A stretch of 64,000 bases of DNA from Deltaproteobacteria bacterium (GCA_018433085.1 JAHDRW010000019.1:62001-126000), one strand, 5' to 3'; counted from the stretch's first letter, positions 53,021-62,485 are shown. The notes: a model not told the origin generated them from the letters alone. Program-made: numbers and translations.

Positions 53021-54126
53021 AAGAACGGGAAATCGAAGCCCTTCAAGCCCAGGTCGTGCGCCAGATCCTTCATGATCTTCTGGAGCGCTGGATTGACGGG
53101 TACGCCCCCCTGTCTGCGGGCCTTGATCGTGTCGAACTCTTTTTCGCCCGCGAGATAGATCTTCTGCTTGCCCGGCATCTTCGCGGATTCCCTGATCTCC
53201 CGCATGATCGAGCCGGTGATGCTCCGGAACACGGACAGGGAAACAAAGCTCTCGATGTTGACGGCCACGAAGAAATGGCCGAGCCGGTGGAAGGCGGGCT
53301 TGCCGTTCTCGAAGCCGGTCAGGGCCTTGCCGAAGCTCCCCCCGGTGAGCGATGCGCAGAGTATCTCCACCATGACGCCCAGCCCGTAGCCCTTATGGCC
53401 TCCCAGCTCCTCGCCGGCCCCGCCCAGGGGGAGCAGGGACGCCGTGCCCTTGACCAGGGTCTGGAGCAGCTCGATGCTGTCCGTGGGCTGCCTGCCTTCA
53501 CTGTCGATGGTGAGCCCCTTGGGGGTGGGCTTGCCCTCCCGGGCGTACACCTCGATCTTGCCCCGCTGCGTGGTGGAGGTGGCGATATCCAGCAGGAAGG
53601 GATATTCCTCGTCCGTGGGTGCGCCGCAGCTTATGGGGTTGGTGCCGATCACGGGCTCGACCCCGTAGGTGGGCGCCACGGACGGCCTGGCATTGGAAAA
53701 GGCCAGGCCCATCATATTCTCTTTGACCGCCATGGTGGGATAATATCCGGTGATGCCGAAGTGGGTGCTGTTGCGCACGCCAACCATGCCGATATTGCAT
53801 TCCCTGGCCTTTTTGATGGCAAGGCTCATGGCCCGGTGGGCGATCACGTGGCCCATCCCGTGGTTCCCGTCGATCACGGCGGTGTTTTCCGTCTCCTTGA
53901 CCACGGTTTCTTTTGTTACAGGCATGAGGATTCCGTCCTTGATCCGGTCGACATACATCTTGAACCGGCCGATACCGTGCGACTCGACCCCGCGCAGGTC
54001 GGACTCGATCAGTACGGAAGCGCACGTTCCGGCGTCTTCTTCCGGAACCCCAAGGGCTGTGAATCCTTCTTTCATGAAGCGTTCGAGCTCCAGGTAATCA
54101 ACCTTTACGATGCCTGATGTGTTCAT
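53017..54126 (-). CDS. Malate/L-lactate dehydrogenase family (Ldh2/YlbC) oxidoreductase
   Basis: The 369-residue protein belongs to the NAD(P)-dependent Ldh_2 family (malate, ureidoglycolate, sulfolactate or delta-1-piperideine-2-carboxylate reductases). Family signatures are ESDLRGVESHGIGR near residue 38, VRNSTHFGITGYY near 120, GTNPISCGAP near 160 and GGHKGYGLGVMVEIL near 240. The natural substrate cannot be told from the sequence. AAGGAGA with good spacing supports the ATG at 54126. It heads the overlapping three-gene chain and lies downstream of a LysR regulator gene on the same strand. Confidence 0.88.
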   Translation of the reverse strand: MNTSGIVKVDYLELERFMKEGFTALGVPEEDAGTCASVLIESDLRGVESHGIGRFKMYVDRIKDGILMPVTKETVVKETENTAVIDGNHGMGHVIAHRAMSLAIKKARECNIGMVGVRNSTHFGITGYYPTMAVKENMMGLAFSNARPSVAPTYGVEPVIGTNPISCGAPTDEEYPFLLDIATSTTQRGKIEVYAREGKPTPKGLTIDSEGRQPTDSIELLQTLVKGTASLLPLGGAGEELGGHKGYGLGVMVEILCASLTGGSFGKALTGFENGKPAFHRLGHFFVAVNIESFVSLSVFRSITGSIMREIRESAKMPGKQKIYLAGEKEFDTIKARRQGGVPVNPALQKIMKDLAHDLGLKGFDFPFL

Positions 54127-54286
54127 GGAAGTGTCTCCTTGTATGGGAAAAGGTGCTGTAGTCATGGTTGGTTCTCATAGCAGATGATTCCGGGTTCGTG
54201 AAGAGGATAATGAAGGGCACGCCGATGCTTTTCTCCGTGCGTCATCACGGAGGGAGCGGATGGCGGAGGGGAAGAGAAGAGCCGGA

Positions 54287-55234
54287 TCAGCCGGCGGCCG
54301 GAGGCACCGCCGGGTCCGGGCTCCAGGCCTTCGCATATTCCAGGAAGGCGCGGTGATGGGGCAGGAGAACGAACTGCTTCCGGTAGATCACGGCAAAGCT
54401 GCGCAGAATCCTGGGAGACTGGAGCGGGATGGATGTCAAGAGACCCTGCCCGATTTCGCGTCTCACGGCGTGGATGGAGATGACGGATATCCCCAGGCTG
54501 GCAATCACGGCCTCCTTGACCGCCTCGGACGATCCCAGCTCGCAGGATATGGAAAACCGGGACAGGTGCGGCAGGCCGTTTTCGTCCAGATAGCTTTCGA
54601 AAATGGACCGGGTGGCCGAGCCCTTTTCCCTGAGGATGAAGGGCTCATGAAGAATGTCGTCGATGCTTGCCTCCTGGAGATCCCCTATCCGATGCCCCCT
54701 GGGCGCGATCAGGATCAGCTCGTCGCCCCAGGCAGGCTCGCAGTGGAGCCTCCTGTCGTGGACGTCTTTCCCGATGAACCCGATCTCCACCTGGCCGCCC
54801 AGCACCATATCGATCACCTCATCGCTGTCGCTGGAGAGGATGTGCGCCTGGATGTCCGGATAGGTTTTTCTCAGGCCAGAGAGCACGGCGGGCAGGATGT
54901 AGGTCGAGGGGATGGTGCTGGTTCCGATGAAGATGTGACCCGAAACGGTGTCCTCGAGCGAGAGTATCTTTTCCCTTGCCTCGTCCCTGAGTTTCAGGAT
55001 CTTCCTGGCGTACCCGTAGAGAATCGAGCCCTCTTCGGTCAGCGAGACGCCTGTCTTGGTGCGGTTGATGAGGCGGCAGTTCACGAAGATCTCGAGGTTC
55101 TTGATGTGCTTGCTCATGGAGGGCTGGGAGAGCAGCATCTTCTTTGCCGCCTCGGAGAAGCTGCGCTCCTCCACCAGGGCGACCAGGGCTTCGAGCTGCT
55201 GAAGGGTGATGCTTTTGAACTGGTCTGCGATCAT
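54287..55234 (-). CDS. LysR-family transcriptional regulator
   Basis: A 315-residue regulator. The winged helix-turn-helix (residues 10-65) contains QLEALVALVEERSFSEAAKKMLLSQPSMSKHIKNLE, and the effector-binding domain starts near residue 90 (GHIFIGTSTIPSTYILP). The ligand domain resembles CysL/CysB-like branches, for which sulfur or amino-acid effectors are common. It is divergent from selD across 450 bp and could control the selenium genes; equally, it is on the same strand as the Ldh-type gene downstream. The start at 55234 has a weak ribosome site; in-frame codons up to 55306 remain possible. Confidence 0.83.
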   Translation of the reverse strand: MIADQFKSITLQQLEALVALVEERSFSEAAKKMLLSQPSMSKHIKNLEIFVNCRLINRTKTGVSLTEEGSILYGYARKILKLRDEAREKILSLEDTVSGHIFIGTSTIPSTYILPAVLSGLRKTYPDIQAHILSSDSDEVIDMVLGGQVEIGFIGKDVHDRRLHCEPAWGDELILIAPRGHRIGDLQEASIDDILHEPFILREKGSATRSIFESYLDENGLPHLSRFSISCELGSSEAVKEAVIASLGISVISIHAVRREIGQGLLTSIPLQSPRILRSFAVIYRKQFVLLPHHRAFLEYAKAWSPDPAVPPAAG

Positions 55235-55684
55235 GTGGGCATCATAGCTCAAGGTATTCTGCGGAAGCAAGATGAAACATGAACATTTTGAATGCAGGAG
55301 ATTCAAGGAAATTGTCGTATGTCCAAGGCGGCGACATGAGAGGGCACGGGCTGTGTTACGGAATAACCGCTGTCATATCGCGGCAGAGATTGTGAATATT
55401 CAGTACGATCACATAACATTTATGAATTTGACAGATTCGGAAAGGGCGAATACATTGAGTCAACCCTCCGTGAAGCGGCCGGGCGCAAGAATGCACGAGG
55501 CATCCTGCCGGAGGATGGCGGATCACGTGCTGAAAGCCGGTTGGAATACATTGAGCGTCTCCGGCCTGTGGGCGGCAGGGGCGGTCCGGTATGGGCTCAC
55601 CGGCTTTTTCGTTACGATGAGGCCCGGGTGAAGGGAAGGGTTCGCGCTCTCATGATCGGAGAGAACAGGACAGGAGAAAATGGA
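55235..55684. other. Intergenic region between the LysR gene and selD
   Basis: About 450 bp without a gene I can support. An AT-rich part (55385-55440) contains TTGTGA and TAACAT 18 bp apart, a weak promoter candidate reading toward selD. No tRNA-Sec gene is recognisable here or elsewhere in the window. Confidence 0.4.
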
Positions 55685-56728
55685 ATGGATAGAAAGACCA
55701 AGCTGACAACCATGGTTCATGGTTCCGGTTGAGCCTGCAAGCTCGGTCCGGAGGTTCTGGACCAGGCAGTGGGAATATTGCCGGTTATGAAAGACCCGAA
55801 TCTCCTCGTGGGCATGGACAAGCCGGATGATGCAGGGGTGTACCGCATAAGCGACGATCTCGCTCTGATCCTCACCCTCGATTTCTTTACCCCTGTGGTC
55901 GACGATCCGTATCTGTTCGGCCAGGTTGCCGTCACCAATGCGTTGAGCGATGTCTATGCAATGGGCGGCAAGCCGCTTCTGGCCATGAACATCATCTGCT
56001 TTCCGCAGGATGGGCATGTCTCCATCCTCCAGGAGATTCTCAAGGGCGGGTACGACAAGATGGCAGAGGCGGGGGTGCTCCTGGTGGGGGGGCACAGTGT
56101 GGACGACAACGAGATCAAGTACGGGATCTCCGTTACCGGTACCGTGCGTCCGGACAGGGTCCTGAGGAATGCAGGGTCTCAGCCCGGGGACAGGCTCATC
56201 CTCACCAAGCCTCTGGGGACCGGGATCATCTCCACGGCGGTCAAGGCCGAGATGGCAGGGGAAGAGGCAGAAGCCAAGGCGGTGCGGTACATGAACGCCC
56301 TGAACAGAAAACCCGCCGAGCTCATGGAGAACTTCACGGTTCATGCCTGCACCGATATCACCGGGTTCGGCCTGCTCGGCCACGCCTGCGAGATGATCGA
56401 TGGGAGCGAAACCGGGATGATCGTCTATGCCTCACGTGTTCCGGTGATAGAAGAGGTTCACGAGTACGTGAGCATGGGCCTGATCCCGGCAGGGGCATAC
56501 CGGAACGAGAAATACCGGTTTAAGGTCACGGAGAAGGACGATTCCGTGACCGACGACATGATGAAGATCCTCTTCGACCCTCAGACCTCCGGAGGGCTGC
56601 TCATATCCCTGCCTGCCCCGGAGGCGGAACGGCTTCTTGAGATGCTGCACGAGGAGGGAATACCCGAGGCGGCCGTCATCGGGGAGATCACCGAAGGCCC
56701 CGCAGGGAAGATCACGGTGAAGGGGTGA
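55685..56728 (+). CDS. selD: Selenide, water dikinase SelD, itself a selenoprotein (in-frame UGA, Sec16)
   Basis: SelD makes selenophosphate from selenide and ATP for selenocysteine and selenouridine synthesis. The long open part (from 55769) lacks the N-terminal active site; that is supplied by reading from the ATG at 55685, with AGGAG eight bases upstream, through a TGA at 55730-55732. The motif then becomes HGSG-Sec-ACKL, with Sec16 and Lys19 at the positions of Cys17 and Lys20 in E. coli SelD. Downstream are the expected DDAGVYRI, LDFFTPVVDDPYLFG, NALSDVYAMGG, GGHSVDDNEIKYG and TDITGFGLLGH motifs. The 347-residue length matches the family. A SECIS-like hairpin lies immediately after the UGA. 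Confidence 0.93.
55745..55763 (+). promoter_or_regulatory. Bacterial SECIS-like hairpin for the selD UGA
   Basis: GGTCC (55745-55749) pairs with GGACC (55759-55763) around a 9-nt loop that contains GGTT. The stem begins 13 bases after the UGA and its apical G-G-U is about 20 nt downstream of it, matching the position and loop features bound by SelB. Confidence 0.75.
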
Positions 56729-57021
56729 TGCATCCGGAAATCCGACCGGGGCAGGGCGGAGGTCGCCGCTCATGCCTGTAACGGTGTGGATCATGGCCCT
56801 TATAAGAAAGAATGCACCTCTATCCTGGAGCGATTTCAGCGGATATGCCGGCCTTTTTCGCACAAGGCCGCGTCTTTTAGATCCCGGAGCAGCGCACCTG
56901 GGACGAGGTTATATTTCTCTGTCAAGGTCTCGACGTATCGAAGAGGCTGGTGCAGCAGATACATTTACCGGTTTGACCGCTGTCGACGGGCGTGCTTTGA
57001 GAAAACTGAGGAACGACATCA

Positions 57022-57240
57022 TCAACCTTTCTCGATGGTAATCTTGTAGCCTGTACCGTCGGGCTCGATGTCTCTGACCTCCCATCCCTTGCTCCTGGCG
57101 GCGCGGGTGACGTTCTCCCTGGATGTGTCCGTATCCACGAGGATCTCGATCCGGCCTCTTTCCAGCTCCCTGATTTTCCCCACGGTAAGGATGACCGGCT
57201 GAGGGCACGAAAGACCGCGGGCATCGATAACTGAGCTCAT
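57022..57240 (-). CDS. TusA-like sulfurtransferase (YedF family)
   Basis: A 72-residue protein with the TusA fold and active-site motif GLSCPQPV near residue 11, whose cysteine carries a persulfide or perselenide. It lies 12 bp after the YedE gene on the same strand, and the yedE-tusA/yedF pair is a well-known linkage around selenium metabolism. It may deliver selenium to SelD; this is inference from context. The gene is convergent with selD. The 293-bp gap between them holds no gene I can support. Confidence 0.87.
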   Translation of the reverse strand: MSSVIDARGLSCPQPVILTVGKIRELERGRIEILVDTDTSRENVTRAARSKGWEVRDIEPDGTGYKITIEKG

Positions 57241-57252
57241 GATTGTCCTCCT

Positions 57253-58344
57253 TTATGCGAGTTTTGTCCTCATGGTAAATCCGATAAACAGACAGACTGC
57301 GAGTCCTACCGCCACGGCGGCGGCGCCGTGGGGGCCTATTCCTGCAGGGGAGCTCGCGAGTCCGAAGTTGTGGGAAAATGCCGCTCCCGCCACCATGCCG
57401 ATGACGAACACGGCCGAGTCGCCGTCGCCCTCTCCGCTCAAGAAGAGCTGCCTCCCGGGGCACCCTCCTGCCAGGGCAAACGCAAGGCCTGCCAGCGTCA
57501 TGCCGGCGAAGTTCCAGAAATGCAGGGTGTGCGCCACCGGCTGACCGGTGAACCCAGCGCTGAACTGTCTGAAAACGAGGTTGGTGAGGAAGGCGAACAG
57601 CGTCAGTGCGATGAGTCCGCCGAGCAGATGGGTCTGTCCGAACAGGACAAGGTCGCGGATGGCACCCATGGTGCAGAACCTGCTCTGCTGGGCCAGTATC
57701 CCCACCACCAGCCCGATACCCAGAGATACCAGGACAGGGGCGTGCATGGACCCGGGACCCTTGGTGCTGTAGAAGAGAATTCCACTAGCGGGTTCACCCT
57801 GGACCTGAGGGAAGATGAACACGAGCACGAGTGAACCGAATGCAATGAGCGGCATGAGCAGGCCCACCGAGGTGTACGTGTTCTGCGAGCGACCCAGATT
57901 GTAGCCGTTTTTCAGGAAGAGTGTGCCGATCCATACGCCGAAGGCAAGGCCGGCTATCCCCAGTACGGCGTTGAGGTCGCCTCCTGCAAGCCTCAGTACC
58001 GCCCTCCACGGACACCCGAGAAAAACCAGGGCCCCGATCATGGCGAACACTCCGAGCACAAAACGCGTGATCGGTGCAGAACCGGCGCGCGGTCTGAATT
58101 CGCGGAAGAGCAGGGCGGACAGAAACGCACCAAGGACAAAACCGAGAATCTCCGGACGCAGATACTGAACCACGTCTGCCCGGTGTATACCTACCGCTCC
58201 GGCGATATCCCTCTCGAAGCAGGCGACACAGATCCCCATGTTCCCCGGATTGCCGAGCTTCTGAAGGACAGCGGCCAGAATGCCGATGGCCGCCCCGACC
58301 CCGATGATCCCCCATCTCGATGCAAGAACGTTTTTCATCCCCAT
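57253..58344 (-). CDS. yedE: YedE-family putative selenium transporter
   Basis: The 363-residue membrane protein has about ten helices and belongs to the YeeE/YedE family. Cysteine-containing signatures are NMGICVACFERDIAGA near residue 35, LGCPWRAVLRLAGGD near 105, QQSRFCTMGAIRDL near 225 and AGGCPGRQLFLSGEGD near 295. The selenium-linked branch is defined by co-occurrence with SelD and YedF, as here. The ATG at 58344 is followed by a second at 58338; AGGAGG lies about 12 bases upstream. It likely imports selenite, selenide or thiosulfate-like ions. Confidence 0.87.
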   Translation of the reverse strand: MGMKNVLASRWGIIGVGAAIGILAAVLQKLGNPGNMGICVACFERDIAGAVGIHRADVVQYLRPEILGFVLGAFLSALLFREFRPRAGSAPITRFVLGVFAMIGALVFLGCPWRAVLRLAGGDLNAVLGIAGLAFGVWIGTLFLKNGYNLGRSQNTYTSVGLLMPLIAFGSLVLVFIFPQVQGEPASGILFYSTKGPGSMHAPVLVSLGIGLVVGILAQQSRFCTMGAIRDLVLFGQTHLLGGLIALTLFAFLTNLVFRQFSAGFTGQPVAHTLHFWNFAGMTLAGLAFALAGGCPGRQLFLSGEGDGDSAVFVIGMVAGAAFSHNFGLASSPAGIGPHGAAAVAVGLAVCLFIGFTMRTKLA

Positions 58345-58473
58345 GCTATACAAGCTCCTCCTATTCATACAATCTGCCTTGATGTGTCCCGGGTTGTCAC
58401 GCGGCTCGGGAAAGAGGGAAAACATGTTCCGGATAACCCATCTGGGACTCTTGTAATGCCTTTAATATACTCG

Positions 58474-58562
58474 TGGCAAATAGTAATATCGAATATAGTA
58501 ATACATATGATTCAATAATATAATGGCAAATCGTGTCTGCCCCTTTGACTCGAATTATTCGA
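58474..58562. repeat. AT-rich regulatory-looking repeats between yedE and the amino-acid ABC operon
   Basis: The region contains ATAGTAATA twice (58480-58488, 58495-58503; 15-bp period), TGGCAAAT twice (58474-58481, 58524-58531; 50-bp period), and the inverted repeat TCGAA-TTA-TTCGA (58550-58562). It sits between divergent genes, so it may hold operators for either side. Confidence 0.4.
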
Positions 58563-58722
58563 CTTATTCACTGCTCATATATGGTTCTGTTGTACACATG
58601 GATCTCAGGGGGGGGTGAAGCTGCCGGTTATAGCATCCTTGCTGCTTGTGTTTTGCCTGGTTTTGTTTCATAATCCTCCCCGAAAGAATTTCCAAGATAT
58701 TACCAGCGGGAGGAAAAGAGGA

Positions 58723-59517
58723 ATGAAAAAGCTTTTGTATGCAATCGGTTTGGTGGGCATTATCGTGGCGTTTTTCTCGGCTCCGGCACCGGCGGCCGAT
58801 GATTCATGGGACAAGGTGAAGGCGGCGGGCAAGCTCGTGATCGGAATCGACGACGCTTTTCCGCCCATGGAGTTCCGCAACGAGCAGAACGAGCTCGTGG
58901 GCTTCGACATCGATGCCTCCCGTGAACTTGGCAAAAGGCTCGGCATCGCGATCGAGCATGTGCCCACCGCCTGGAAGGGCGTGATCATGTCCCTGAAGAC
59001 CAAGAAGTTCGACATCATCTGGTCCGGCATGTCCGTGACCGAAGAGCGCATGAAGGAGATCTCCTTCACCAACCCCTACATCATGGAGAAGCAGGTCATG
59101 GTGGTCAAGGCGGACAACGGGAAGGTCAAGGGCGTCAAGGACCTCGGGAATACGCACGTTGCAGGCGTACAGCTCGGCTCCACGTCCGAGGAGGCGCTGA
59201 AGAGCCTCGGGACCGAGTTCAAGGAGGTCAAGCGCTACGACAACAACACATCCGCCTTCATGGACCTCAAGATCGGCAGGATCGACGCCCTGGCCGTGGA
59301 CGAGCTCGTGGGCCGCTACTATCTGTCCCAGCGCCCGGGCGAGTATCGCGTGCTGCCCGAGCCGCTGACCTCCGAGCCCATCGGGATCGGCGTCAGGCAG
59401 GAGGACGTTTCGCTCAAAGACACGATTCAGAAAACCCTTGATGAGATGTTCGCCGACGGCACCATGAAGAAGATCTCCATCAAATGGTTCGGAGATGACA
59501 TCACTGCATGGAAGTAG
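58723..59517 (+). CDS. Polar amino-acid ABC transporter substrate-binding protein
   Basis: A 264-residue periplasmic binding protein of the SBP_bac_3 family. The signal peptide (MKKLLYAIGL, then APAPAADD) is cleaved near residue 25. The mature part begins with KLVIGIDDAFPPMEFR and contains VGFDIDASRELGKRLG and MSVTEERMKEISFTNPY, typical of polar amino-acid receptors. The ATG at 58723 is preferred over a GTG at 58615, because GAGGA and the signal peptide follow this start. It overlaps the permease gene by 10 bp. The ligand is probably glutamate, glutamine, histidine or a cystine-like amino acid. Confidence 0.9.
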   Translation: MKKLLYAIGLVGIIVAFFSAPAPAADDSWDKVKAAGKLVIGIDDAFPPMEFRNEQNELVGFDIDASRELGKRLGIAIEHVPTAWKGVIMSLKTKKFDIIWSGMSVTEERMKEISFTNPYIMEKQVMVVKADNGKVKGVKDLGNTHVAGVQLGSTSEEALKSLGTEFKEVKRYDNNTSAFMDLKIGRIDALAVDELVGRYYLSQRPGEYRVLPEPLTSEPIGIGVRQEDVSLKDTIQKTLDEMFADGTMKKISIKWFGDDITAWK

Positions 59518-60536
59518 GAACCAAACGGCCCGGCGCGCTGAAGGGCGCGCTGGGCCTCTGCTTTTTTCTGCTGCTCGTCCCAGCGGTCGTTCTCGCCCAG
59601 CCCGATCCGTATGAGATCCTGGCCTCGGCCACGCGGGAGGCCAACTCCGGAGACATCGAAGGCGCCCTCCAGACCTATCTGAAGGTCCCGGCCCCCGAGC
59701 CCGGAGAAGACGGCGGAGCCTTCGTGCGCTCGCGCATGGAGGCCGCCAAGATATGCTTCAGTGTGGCTGACTACGAACAGAGCGAGGCGTTGTGCAGGGA
59801 GATCCTGGGCCTGTTTCCCGAAAACCTGGAGGCAGGGAACCTGATCAAGCAGGTCGCTGTCGCGCAGACGCCCAGGTGGCTGCGTTTTCTCAAGGACATG
59901 GGCACGTACTTTCCCACCCTGCTCAGGGCATCGGGCATGACCATCCTCCTGGTGCTCATCACCATGGTGGTCTCGCCCGTGGCCGGGCTCTTCATTGCCC
60001 TGGCCAGAATCAGCCGCATCCGGAGCATCTCGTGGTTCTTCTGGTGCTATATCTGGGTGTTCCGGGGCACGCCGCTTCTGCTCCAGCTCTTTTTCATCTA
60101 TTACGGACTTCCTCCCCTGGGCATCACCCTCAGTCCCTTCACCGCCGCGGTGCTGGGGCTCGGCCTGAACTACTCGGCCTACCTGGCAGAGATCATGCGC
60201 GGGGCCATCGAGAGCATCGATGCGGGCCAGATGGAGGCTGCAAAGTCGCTGGGCATGACCTACCGGCAGGCCATGAGGCGCATCATCGTGCCCCAGACCT
60301 ACAAGCGGCTCGTGCCCCCCGTGGGCAACGAGTTCATCGCGCTGATCAAGGACACCGCCCTGGTTTCCACCATCGCCATGGTCGAGCTCATGCGGGCGGC
60401 GGACCAGATCTTCAACACCACCTTCAACATCTTCATCCTCGTGCAGGCCGCCATGATCTATCTGGTCATGACCAGTATCTTCACCATATCGTTCCGAAGA
60501 CTTGAGGACAGACTGGGGGTATACGAGAACCGATGA
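59508..60536 (+). CDS. Amino-acid ABC transporter permease with an extra N-terminal TPR-like periplasmic domain
   Basis: The 342-residue protein has a signal-anchor-like N-terminus ([19 protein letters not shown]) and then a helical region (about 32-118) with alternating alanine/leucine and [14 protein letters not shown] and [23 protein letters not shown] segments typical of tetratricopeptide repeats. The normal HisM/GlnP-type permease begins near residue 128 ([17 protein letters not shown]). The EAA loop is at [21 protein letters not shown] near residue 243. The fusion is unusual for this family and may bind the receptor or a partner outside the membrane. The reading frame is continuous and overlaps genes on both sides. 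Confidence 0.87.
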   Translation: MEVGTKRPGALKGALGLCFFLLLVPAVVLAQPDPYEILASATREANSGDIEGALQTYLKVPAPEPGEDGGAFVRSRMEAAKICFSVADYEQSEALCREILGLFPENLEAGNLIKQVAVAQTPRWLRFLKDMGTYFPTLLRASGMTILLVLITMVVSPVAGLFIALARISRIRSISWFFWCYIWVFRGTPLLLQLFFIYYGLPPLGITLSPFTAAVLGLGLNYSAYLAEIMRGAIESIDAGQMEAAKSLGMTYRQAMRRIIVPQTYKRLVPPVGNEFIALIKDTALVSTIAMVELMRAADQIFNTTFNIFILVQAAMIYLVMTSIFTISFRRLEDRLGVYENR

Positions 60537-61291
60537 TCGAGCTGGTTGACGTCGTCAAACGCTACAACGATTTCACGGCCGTGGATCACGTGAGCCTGAA
60601 GATCGACAAGGGGGAGAAGATCGTGATCATCGGCCCCTCTGGCTCCGGGAAGACCACGCTGCTCAGGATGATCAATTTTCTGGAGACCATCGACTCGGGC
60701 AGGGTGCTCCTGGAAGGAAGAGAGGCCGGATACCGCAGAGACAAGAAGGGCAGGCTCGTGATGGATAAACAGGACGTCATATGCGAGCTGCGCTCGGAGA
60801 TCGGGATGGTGTTCCAGCACTTTCACCTCTTTCCCCACATGACGGCGCTGCACAACGTCATGGAGGGGCCCGTGACCGTGAAGAAACAGTCCCGGGGAGA
60901 GGCCCGCAGGGTCGCCCTGGACCTGCTGGGCAAGGTGGGCCTGCTGGACAAGAAAGACACCTATCCGGCCTTTCTCTCCGGGGGGCAGAAGCAGCGGGTC
61001 GCCATCGCCCGGGCACTTGCCATGAAGCCCATGCTCATGCTCTTCGACGAGCCTACCTCGGCTCTCGACCCGGAGCTCGTGGGAGAGGTTTTTACCACGA
61101 TCAAACAGCTGGCCGAAGAGGGGATGACCATGGTGATCGTCACCCACCAGATGGGCTTTGCCCGCGAGATGGCCGACAGGGTCATCTTCATGGACGAGGG
61201 CAGGTTCATCCTCGAGGGGGTTCCGGGGGACGTCTTCTCTCACAGCATGGAAAACGCCAGGGTAAAGGCCTTTCTCGACAAGGTCCTGTAG
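60533..61291 (+). CDS. Polar amino-acid ABC transporter ATP-binding protein
   Basis: A 252-residue ATPase of the GlnQ/HisP type. Walker [10 protein letters not shown] is near residue 38, the signature LSGGQKQR near 150, Walker [16 protein letters not shown] near 170 and the switch in [14 protein letters not shown] near 205. It starts at an ATG overlapping the permease stop (ATGA). It energises uptake of the ligand bound by the upstream receptor. An insert near residue 65 ([15 protein letters not shown]) is longer than in GlnQ and recalls HisP/ArgT-type proteins. Confidence 0.92.
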   Translation: MIELVDVVKRYNDFTAVDHVSLKIDKGEKIVIIGPSGSGKTTLLRMINFLETIDSGRVLLEGREAGYRRDKKGRLVMDKQDVICELRSEIGMVFQHFHLFPHMTALHNVMEGPVTVKKQSRGEARRVALDLLGKVGLLDKKDTYPAFLSGGQKQRVAIARALAMKPMLMLFDEPTSALDPELVGEVFTTIKQLAEEGMTMVIVTHQMGFAREMADRVIFMDEGRFILEGVPGDVFSHSMENARVKAFLDKVL

Positions 61292-61678
61292 GAAGGATTC
61301 CAAGAGTCCGTCGTGCCCGGCTGCCCAGGCCCCAGAAAGGGTATTTCAACGGTACCGTTGCGTCCTAGAACATTCTCGATGCATTCCCAACGCGCACTCT
61401 TTCGTATAGATTATTGTGCGGCAGGGATTATTCATACGTTTATGAAGTTGCACGCCCGAGGATGGGCCGGATCGCCCTCCCGTTTTCTGAGGTCCTGCCA
61501 TGAGAGGTCGGTCCAACCGTGTGATGCAGCCTTCTGCCCGAACCGTACCCGGTGACAAGCCGGGAAAAGGGTCCTCATGCAGGAGAGTCCGGTGGGATCG
61601 ACACCGGACGGACGTCGCGGACGAGCGTCCCATTATTGGGAGGAGGAAGGCACCGGATATTCGGTGACTGGGAAAAGC
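61292..61678. other. Intergenic region with GC-rich hairpins before the SGNH hydrolase gene
   Basis: The 387-bp gap has no gene I can support. Close to its end TCCGGTG (61588-61594) pairs with CACCGGA (61602-61608), preceded by a CCCGG/CCGGG stem-loop near 61550-61566. These resemble a structured leader but match no riboswitch class I know well enough to name. Confidence 0.35.
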
Positions 61679-62485
61679 ATGGGAAAGATCGTGATCAACC
61701 GGATTCATCAGATCATCGCGGTGGGCGATTCGCTGACCGCGGGTTCTCAACCCGGGATCACCGATTATGCACCGTATACCGGCCCGGACACGCGGGATCT
61801 TCTCCCTACCTCGTATCCCTGCGTGCTCTCCGACCTGCTTTCGGTCTCCATGGGATCCCGGCTCATTCGCAACCTGGGAAGGGGCGGCAGCACCACGCGT
61901 GACTGGCTGCCCGGAAGCACCTGGGAGAGGAAAGACGTGCCCGGTTTTCCCCTCAACGGGAGGCCTCTGGACGAGATAATGGCCTCACGGGAGAACATCA
62001 GGGTGTGCCTCCTGATGCTGGGCACGAACGATGTGAACAGCTCGGTCGTGCCCGATTTCCTGATGAGGCGGATCGGCGGTGTCGTGGGGTACGAGGATGA
62101 CGATTTTCTCAAGACCCGCGAAAACCTCATCGTCATACTCACCCAATTGCAGGAAAAAGGCGTTGTCACCTATCTCTCGAAGATTCCACCCAACCGGAAC
62201 CGGGGAGGGGAATCCCTTTTCGGCATCGACAGGATCTTTTTCAACCGCAGGCAGGTGCAGGAAAAGCTCGACCTCTATACCCGCATGGTCAATGCGCGGA
62301 TCGATGAGATCTATGCGTCGCATCCCCACATTGTCCGAAAGGGACCGGATTTTCACACCCTCTTCAAGGAAAGGAGCGATGTCTGGAACCGGGACCTCAT
62401 GCACCTGAACACCCTCGGATATCGCTTCATGGCCTGGACATGGGCCGAACTCCTGAGATCGGAAAAGATCGACATCCAGATCTGA
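61679..62485 (+). CDS. SGNH/GDSL hydrolase family protein
   Basis: This 268-residue protein has all four SGNH blocks: the nucleophile in AVGDSLTAG near residue 15, the glycine in LGRGGSTTRDW near 65, Asn in LMLGTNDVNSS near 108 and the D-L-x-H block DLMHLNTLGY near 245. Such enzymes are esterases or lipases, often acting on acetylated sugars, phospholipids or thioesters. No signal peptide is evident at the chosen start (ATG at 61679, GGGAAAAGC upstream). Longer in-frame starts exist but would add non-conserved sequence. Confidence 0.84.
   Translation: MGKIVINRIHQIIAVGDSLTAGSQPGITDYAPYTGPDTRDLLPTSYPCVLSDLLSVSMGSRLIRNLGRGGSTTRDWLPGSTWERKDVPGFPLNGRPLDEIMASRENIRVCLLMLGTNDVNSSVVPDFLMRRIGGVVGYEDDDFLKTRENLIVILTQLQEKGVVTYLSKIPPNRNRGGESLFGIDRIFFNRRQVQEKLDLYTRMVNARIDEIYASHPHIVRKGPDFHTLFKERSDVWNRDLMHLNTLGYRFMAWTWAELLRSEKIDIQI

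Noticed and set aside
55541-55684. In-frame codons extending selD upstream of 55685
   Set aside because: The frame is open but its translation has no SelD similarity, and the ATG at 55685 has a good ribosome site and gives the normal family length.
57016-57024. Consecutive TGA codons at the end of the TusA-like gene, considered as selenocysteine
   Set aside because: The frame beyond soon meets another stop, the protein already has the full family length, and no hairpin of SECIS type follows.
61581-61625. Glycine-riboswitch-like GGAGAG followed by a stable stem upstream of the SGNH hydrolase gene
   Set aside because: The conserved glycine-aptamer core after the stem is missing, and a hydrolase gene would be an unusual target.
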